Source: Prevotellaceae bacterium UBA1391 (GTDB taxonomy: Bacteria > Bacteroidota > Bacteroidia > Bacteroidales > Bacteroidaceae). From it: 10,699 bases of DNA. The stretch's first letter is position 1; each line of letters opens with the position of its first letter. Of the stretch, positions 7,130-10,699 are shown piece by piece. Under the pieces are notes generated by a model. The model worked only from the letters and a program-made list of their open reading frames with translations, searched no databases and had not been told where the DNA came from. The DNA lies in the NCBI GenBank assembly GCA_002305265.1, contig DBQP01000013.1, positions 1 to 10,699 on the forward strand, given 5' to 3'. The position numbers and the translations under genes were made by a program.

Positions 7130-7161
7130 CAAATTTACGGTTTTTATAATTCTTGTGCAAA
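7130..7161 (-). promoter_or_regulatory. Bacteroidetes-type promoter for pyk
   Basis: On the minus strand TTTG (7161-7158) is followed by exactly 20 bases and then TAAATTTG (7137-7130), an excellent match to the TTTG / TAnnTTTG promoter of Bacteroidetes. Transcription would start near 7124. A hairpin (7167-7175 with 7182-7190) between the esterase stop and this promoter has no T-run, so whether it ends the esterase transcript is uncertain. Confidence 0.8.
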
Positions 7162-7196
7162 TCTTTGGCGATTCTGAATGGAGAATTGCCGCGGAT

Positions 7197-9512
7197 TCAG
7201 CGCCAAGCGCCCGTCGACGACGTGACGAGCACCTTGCGTCCGTCCACCACATAGATGCCGGGCGCAAGCGGTAGGCGGGCCCGCGTGCCGTCGAGCCGGT
7301 AGATGGCGCGCGGCTCGGCTTGTGAACCCGTTCCGTCGGCCTGCACGCCCTCGATGCCCGTGGCCGTCTGCAGAAGCCGGTCGATGCCGGTCTGGATGCG
7401 CTCGGTGGCCGTCGTCAGGTTGGAGTTGGTGCTCAGGCTGTAGGAGTCGGGGCCATAGAGATTGCAGGTGTTGCGCAGGCGTGTGTAGGCCGCAGCGGCG
7501 GAAATGTTGGTGTCGTCGGCATAGGCAGCGAGCAGATCCTGCGCCTGTTGATAGACGGCGGCATAGGCATCGACGAGATTCTTGCGCGTGAGCAGCGACT
7601 GGCATGCGCTGACGACGGCCGCGGCCGCCTCCTTCCAGGCCGTCGGGGAGGTGGACTGGAAGCCGGTGTAGGCGGCAATGGCGTCGCTCACGCTCGTGCG
7701 CATGCGGTCGACTCCTTGATAGAGCGGACCCTCGGCGGCGGCCAGCAACTGCGAGGCGTCGCGCAGGGCGCGCAGCAGCTGCGCCTTCGTCTCGGCCACC
7801 TCGCTCTGGCCCGTGGAGATGCTGATGCCGCCGATGACGAGCCCGTTCCAACCCGAGGCGGTGGTGAACTGCAACACGTAGTCGGCCTCGCTGCCGACCG
7901 TGAACGGAAGGCTGTGCAGCGCACTGCCCGACACGGCCTGCGCCGTGTTCTCGCTGAGTTGTCCGGCAGCCTGCAGCGTCGTCGTGGCGAGCGGCGTGAG
8001 CGCTCCGTCGACCGACGTCACCGCGGCCGTAAAGGTCGTAGCCGCGCTCTCCGCACCCGCATTCCAGTAGGCTGCGCGCACGGTCAGCGTGTAGTGGCCG
8101 GGCTGAAGATGCAGCCGGTATTCGGGGTAGAGCCCATAGGACAGCGCGCAGGTGGCATACTCGCGGGCACTGAAGTAGAAGCCCGAGTCGAAGTCGCCGC
8201 CGCTGGAGAAATATTTCAGTCGGGCACCGCCGGTGCTGGCCGCGCCCGACTCTTTCGTGTCATTCGTGCCGTTGGCATTGCTGTTCACGCGCTTCCAGCC
8301 GAGCGGGATGCCCTCGCCGATGGTGGGGGCCGCACTGGCCCAGTCAGCCGTCGAGAGATAGGTGGCTGGAACGACGTCGAGGTCCACCTCCGTCTCGCCA
8401 AAGGTATACTTCAGCCGCAGGTCCTTGCCCGTCGCACCATCGGCCGTCGTCAGGCCCGTCAGCGTGAGCACGTAGTCGCCGGCCGGCAGTACCGTGGCCT
8501 CGGGCAGCGTCAGACGGAGCAGCGAGGCCACGCTGTCGGGTTGTCCGTCCGCCGCCGGCACGTCGATGGTGAGCGGCACCGACGTGGCGCCGTTGCTCAG
8601 CGTGGCACGCAACGCGCCCACCTTCACCTCGCGGCTCAGCTCCACCGTGAACTCCTGACCCGTGAGCGGCAGATCGAAGGAGCCGTTCTCGGGCGTCGCG
8701 CTCACCATCCGCGGCGCGGCGGGTCCGAGCGAGAACTGCTTGCAGAAGTTCCAGATCTCGTGGGCATTGTCGCTCCGAGGCCAGTGGCCGCCATTGCTGA
8801 AGGAGAAGAGCTCGACCACGCTGCCGTCCGTACCCTCCGACCACACTTCCTTGTCGCCGCTCCACCAAGTGGGGCCGACGGGCGAGTAGCCGGACGTCTT
8901 CACGTACTGCTGATACTGATTGTAGGCGGCAAAGTTCATGACATAGGCGCGGATGCCATACTGCTCGTAGCCGAAAACATCATCTTCGTAGGCGTGGCAG
9001 TGGATGAGGTTGACCGGTTTCTTCAGGTTGTTCCACGGCTGCTCGGAAAACTGGATGCCACTCGTGGGGGCGAACGCCGCGATCACATCCTGCATGCTGG
9101 GCATGCTGTGATACATGAGCATCGAGCCCATGGAGAAGCCCGACCAATAGACGCGGTTGGTGTCGATGCCGTAGGTCTGCTCCATGAAGGGAATCGTCTG
9201 GCGCACGAAGTCCCTGTCCTTCGTGCCGCCGATGTCCCAGGTCGAGCCGTCGCTGCGCAGATAGGTGACCACAAAGCGCGCCGTGTCTATCAGATTGATG
9301 AAGTTGTCGTTCTCGTACTGGTATTCCGGGCTCTGGTTCATGCCGTGCGTCACGATCATCAGCGGCATATTGTCCGACATCACGTCGGGCGTGAAGACGA
9401 CCATATTGCGCGTCTGACCATTGACGACGATGTCCTTGCTCTCCTTCTTGTAGGCCTGAGCCGACGTCCAGGCCGAGAGCAGAATCACGAGAAAAGCAGA
9501 AAGATGTTTCAT
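7197..9512 (-). CDS. Secreted multidomain esterase (PHB depolymerase / feruloyl esterase-like) with C-terminal sorting-type tail
   Basis: The 771-residue product starts with a clear signal peptide (MKHLSAFLVILLSAWTSAQA, 1-20). Residues 21-262 form an alpha/beta-hydrolase resembling the PHB depolymerase, LpqC and carbohydrate esterase family 1 group. It has the oxyanion segment THGMN (55-59), the nucleophile S127 in SGFSMGS, a likely acid among D177/D178 in HAYEDDVFG, and H243 in NGGHWPR. After it come an Ig-like beta domain (about 265-380), a beta-rich module that may bind carbohydrate (about 382-575), a helical region (about 580-720) and a tail with LAPGIYVVDGRKVLV. That tail resembles Bacteroidetes C-terminal sorting domains, suggesting type IX secretion or surface display. 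Esters on plant cell-wall polysaccharide are a reasonable but unproven substrate. ATG 9510-9512 is preferred over a TTG 12 bases upstream because it starts the signal peptide cleanly. Confidence 0.88.
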   Translation of the reverse strand: MKHLSAFLVILLSAWTSAQAYKKESKDIVVNGQTRNMVVFTPDVMSDNMPLMIVTHGMNQSPEYQYENDNFINLIDTARFVVTYLRSDGSTWDIGGTKDRDFVRQTIPFMEQTYGIDTNRVYWSGFSMGSMLMYHSMPSMQDVIAAFAPTSGIQFSEQPWNNLKKPVNLIHCHAYEDDVFGYEQYGIRAYVMNFAAYNQYQQYVKTSGYSPVGPTWWSGDKEVWSEGTDGSVVELFSFSNGGHWPRSDNAHEIWNFCKQFSLGPAAPRMVSATPENGSFDLPLTGQEFTVELSREVKVGALRATLSNGATSVPLTIDVPAADGQPDSVASLLRLTLPEATVLPAGDYVLTLTGLTTADGATGKDLRLKYTFGETEVDLDVVPATYLSTADWASAAPTIGEGIPLGWKRVNSNANGTNDTKESGAASTGGARLKYFSSGGDFDSGFYFSAREYATCALSYGLYPEYRLHLQPGHYTLTVRAAYWNAGAESAATTFTAAVTSVDGALTPLATTTLQAAGQLSENTAQAVSGSALHSLPFTVGSEADYVLQFTTASGWNGLVIGGISISTGQSEVAETKAQLLRALRDASQLLAAAEGPLYQGVDRMRTSVSDAIAAYTGFQSTSPTAWKEAAAAVVSACQSLLTRKNLVDAYAAVYQQAQDLLAAYADDTNISAAAAYTRLRNTCNLYGPDSYSLSTNSNLTTATERIQTGIDRLLQTATGIEGVQADGTGSQAEPRAIYRLDGTRARLPLAPGIYVVDGRKVLVTSSTGAWR

Positions 9513-9564
9513 GGATGGCTGCAAATGTAAAGCGTGTGTGACTGACAGTTAGTTGTATCTGCCT

Positions 9565-9573
9565 GCAAAGGTA
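9565..9573 (-). promoter_or_regulatory. Bacteroidetes-type -7 box for the esterase gene
   Basis: On the minus strand this reads TACCTTTGC, a match to TAnnTTTG, and places the start of transcription near 9558 with a leader of about 45 nt. A second match, TACATTTGC, lies just before the start codon, but would give almost no leader, so it is less likely. No convincing -33 box is visible. Confidence 0.55.
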
Positions 9574-9598
9574 GCGCGAAATCCGCCGCCCGAATGTA

Positions 9599-9615
9599 GG
9601 ATTTGAATCAAATCC
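9599..9615. promoter_or_regulatory. 17-bp perfect palindrome upstream of the esterase promoter (possible operator)
   Basis: GGATTTGAATCAAATCC has two perfect 8-bp arms around one central base. Its centre lies about 49 bp upstream of the predicted esterase transcription start, a position typical of activator sites. There is no T-run that would make it a terminator. The regulator is unknown. Confidence 0.5.
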
Positions 9616-9727
9616 TGCCACTTTTGGGCCATCCCCACCCTTTCCCCCCCAGTCCATGCACCCTTCCGACGCACTTGCACCTATTTATCATTGAACATAA
9701 ACCGCCTTGCTGCCCCATGCACCCCCC

Positions 9728-9760
9728 TTCCCCGTAACTTTTCCACCGCTTTCCCGTAAC
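9728..9760. repeat. 22-bp direct repeat of an 11-mer
   Basis: TTCCCCGTAAC (9728-9738) and TTTCCCGTAAC (9750-9760) match at 10 of 11 positions, with starts exactly 22 bp apart. The period equals that of the palindromic arrays, though the core differs. Confidence 0.6.
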
Positions 9761-9809
9761 ACGCGCACTGATTTCGGGGTACACCTACTCAGTCTTTCGA
9801 CCACCCGCA

Positions 9810-9911
9810 CACCGCCTGCCGGCCACACGTGCACCGCCTGCCGGCAACCCGTGCACTTAGGGAGAGTTGGGCACGAAGGAGGAGCGGGGCACACGCACAC
9901 CGCCTTCCGGC
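9810..9911. repeat. Degenerate 22-bp-period array with CACCGCCTGCCGGC core
   Basis: CACCGCCTGCCGGC occurs at 9810-9823 and 9832-9845 (22 bp apart), and CACCGCCTTCCGGC, with one change, at 9898-9911, exactly 88 bp (4 x 22) after the first. The two in-between units are diverged, but CAC at 9854 is still in register. This reads as a decayed array of the same architecture as arrays 1-3. Confidence 0.65.
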
Positions 9912-10062
9912 CCCACGCACAACACGGGACCAGCCTGCCCGCACGTCCCATGCGCTGCCCCCTTCTCGCGGTCCGCCCGCGCCGTACCCGCGGATGCCAC
10001 GCATCACCACGCCCTCCGCCCTCCGCCACCAATGGACACCCTCGCCACCACCACACATGCAC

Positions 10063-10116
10063 GAAGGCCTTCGCAACGCAACACGAAGGCCTTCTCGTCG
10101 AGACACGAAGGCCTTC
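10063..10116. repeat. 22-bp-period palindromic array 3 (three GAAGGCCTTC units)
   Basis: GAAGGCCTTC occurs at 10063-10072, 10085-10094 and 10107-10116, with starts exactly 22 bp apart. Spacers are GCAACGCAACAC and TCGTCGAGACAC, both ending in CAC before the next unit. It sits in the long intergenic region between the esterase and the gene beyond the right edge. Confidence 0.9.
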
Positions 10117-10330
10117 ATCAATGTATCGTGCCAAGTGGGCGAACCCATGGCCTTGTTGATAAGGCCCCTCAAGATGAACGCCCAACTTGGACACAACGCC
10201 ATGACCACAGAGTAAATCTCCCTCCCAGCAAGCCCGACGCACGTGATTGCCCCAAAGGCGGACGCATCGGCGAGATGAAAAATCGCAATCAGAAAAAAGG
10301 GGGAAAACCCCATCGGAGCATGAGCGTTGA

Positions 10331-10366
10331 GCATGATAAGTAGCCGGGACACCCGGTGCATCATGC
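10331..10366. repeat. Composite inverted repeat
   Basis: GCATGAT (10331-10337) and ATCATGC (10360-10366) enclose a second dyad, CCGGG (10344-10348) with CCCGG (10352-10356), around a 3-base loop. The internal loop is uneven, 6 bases on the left and 3 on the right. It may be an RNA hairpin or an operator; there is no T-run. Confidence 0.45.
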
Positions 10367-10600
10367 CGACGCAATCCCTCGCCACGATGAGGGAGCGCCA
10401 GAGACAAAAGGAGCGCCCGAAGCGCCCAAAAAACAATACAAGAAATATTCCTTTCGAGCAAGGCGAAATTGTAAGTATGCCGTACAAATCCAGCCCTCCT
10501 GCTCGCACTTATATCATCATCCGTACACTATTCAATCTATTAAGACACAGTGGATTGTCGAGAAGATAAAAAAATATTTTAAAAATAATCTCAAAAACTA

Positions 10601-10632
10601 TTGCAACGAATCTGAAAAACATTTATCTTTGC
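10601..10632 (+). promoter_or_regulatory. Bacteroidetes-type promoter for a gene beyond the right edge
   Basis: TTG (10601-10603) and the -7 box TATCTTTGC (10624-10632) are 20 bases apart, a strong match to the Bacteroidetes promoter. It is preceded by an AT-rich tract (about 10565-10600) that could act as an UP-like element. Transcription would start near 10639 and run out of the window; no start codon of a credible gene is visible before 10699, so the leader exceeds 60 nt. Confidence 0.75.
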
Positions 10633-10699
10633 GCCGGATATACAAAACACAAGTATTAGCTCCTTTTATTATTAACTTTTATTACTGTCCGCTAAACTT

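Larger units (their letters stand above)
9616..10600. other. Long intergenic region without a credible gene
   Basis: About 1 kb between the esterase promoter and the rightward promoter at 10601. It holds the 22-bp-period repeats at 9728-9760 and 9810-9910, array 3 at 10063-10116, and several inverted repeats in 10244-10366 (for example TGATTGC at 10244 with GCAATCA at 10285, GGGG/CCCC at 10300-10311). Open frames of 239 and 257 codons on the minus strand run straight through the repeats and lack the codon bias of neighbouring genes. No tRNA, rRNA or transposase was recognised. GC content falls sharply after about 10430. Confidence 0.6.

Noticed and set aside
7167..7190. Intrinsic terminator for the esterase gene
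   Set aside because: A 9-bp stem with one mismatch is present, but no T-run follows on the minus strand and it sits beside the pyk -33 box, so I do not list it as a terminator.
9789..10508. Minus-strand frames of 239 and 257 codons in the right intergenic region as genes
   Set aside because: They run through array 3 and the degenerate repeats, overlap each other in different frames, and use codons such as CTA that the real genes avoid. The recurring peptide bits TKAF, EGLR and RRPS are just the three frames of the palindrome GAAGGCCTTC with its flanks.
9616..10600. tRNA, rRNA or an insertion sequence in the long gap
   Set aside because: No cloverleaf-like arrangement with conserved T-loop, no transposase-like frame and no terminal inverted repeats with target duplications could be seen.

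Overview
The window looks like part of a high-GC Bacteroidales genome, most plausibly a Prevotellaceae-type organism. Three things point there. The recognisable promoters carry the Bacteroidetes -7 box (TAnnTTTG) rather than a sigma70 -10 box. Start codons lack strong Shine-Dalgarno sequences. The large secreted esterase ends in a PGIYVV...K tail like the C-terminal sorting domains of Bacteroidetes type IX secretion cargo. The assignment is by recognition only; no database was searched.

Layout. (1) 1-2712, minus strand: cobU, cobT and cobS (cut by the left edge), which assemble the lower nucleotide loop of cobalamin. Gaps of 183 bp (cobU-cobT; nothing recognised) and 246 bp (cobT-cobS) separate them; the second gap holds a GC-rich hairpin and a repeat array. 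(2) 2713-2888: divergent promoter region. (3) 2889-4993, plus strand: a two-gene unit, an exported TlpA/ResA-type thioredoxin with an unusual six-cysteine insertion and a sodium:solute symporter. (4) 4994-5437: convergent intergenic region with a terminator for the symporter, a repeat array, and a terminator for pyk. (5) 5438-6892, minus strand: pyruvate kinase, with an ideal Bacteroidetes promoter about 230 nt upstream of its start. (6) 7197-9512, minus strand: a 771-residue secreted multidomain esterase. (7) 9513-10699: about 1.2 kb without a credible gene, holding the esterase promoter, a 17-bp palindrome, more repeats, and an AT-rich promoter firing rightward out of the window.

The most striking feature is a family of intergenic arrays with a strict 22-bp period. 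At three well-separated places the 10-bp palindrome GAAGGCCTTC occurs exactly three times, with starts exactly 22 bp apart. In the middle array the same grid continues leftward with three copies of a different 10-mer (GAACGCAGTC or its reverse complement), and two of these form the arms of the symporter terminator. Other 22-bp direct repeats with different cores lie at 9728-9910. I know of no named element with this architecture. It is too short-period for CRISPR and could be a helically phased protein-binding array, a REP-like element or an RNA structure element.

The real genes almost completely avoid TTA, CTA and TCA codons, which leaves very long open antisense frames; I treat these as shadows.
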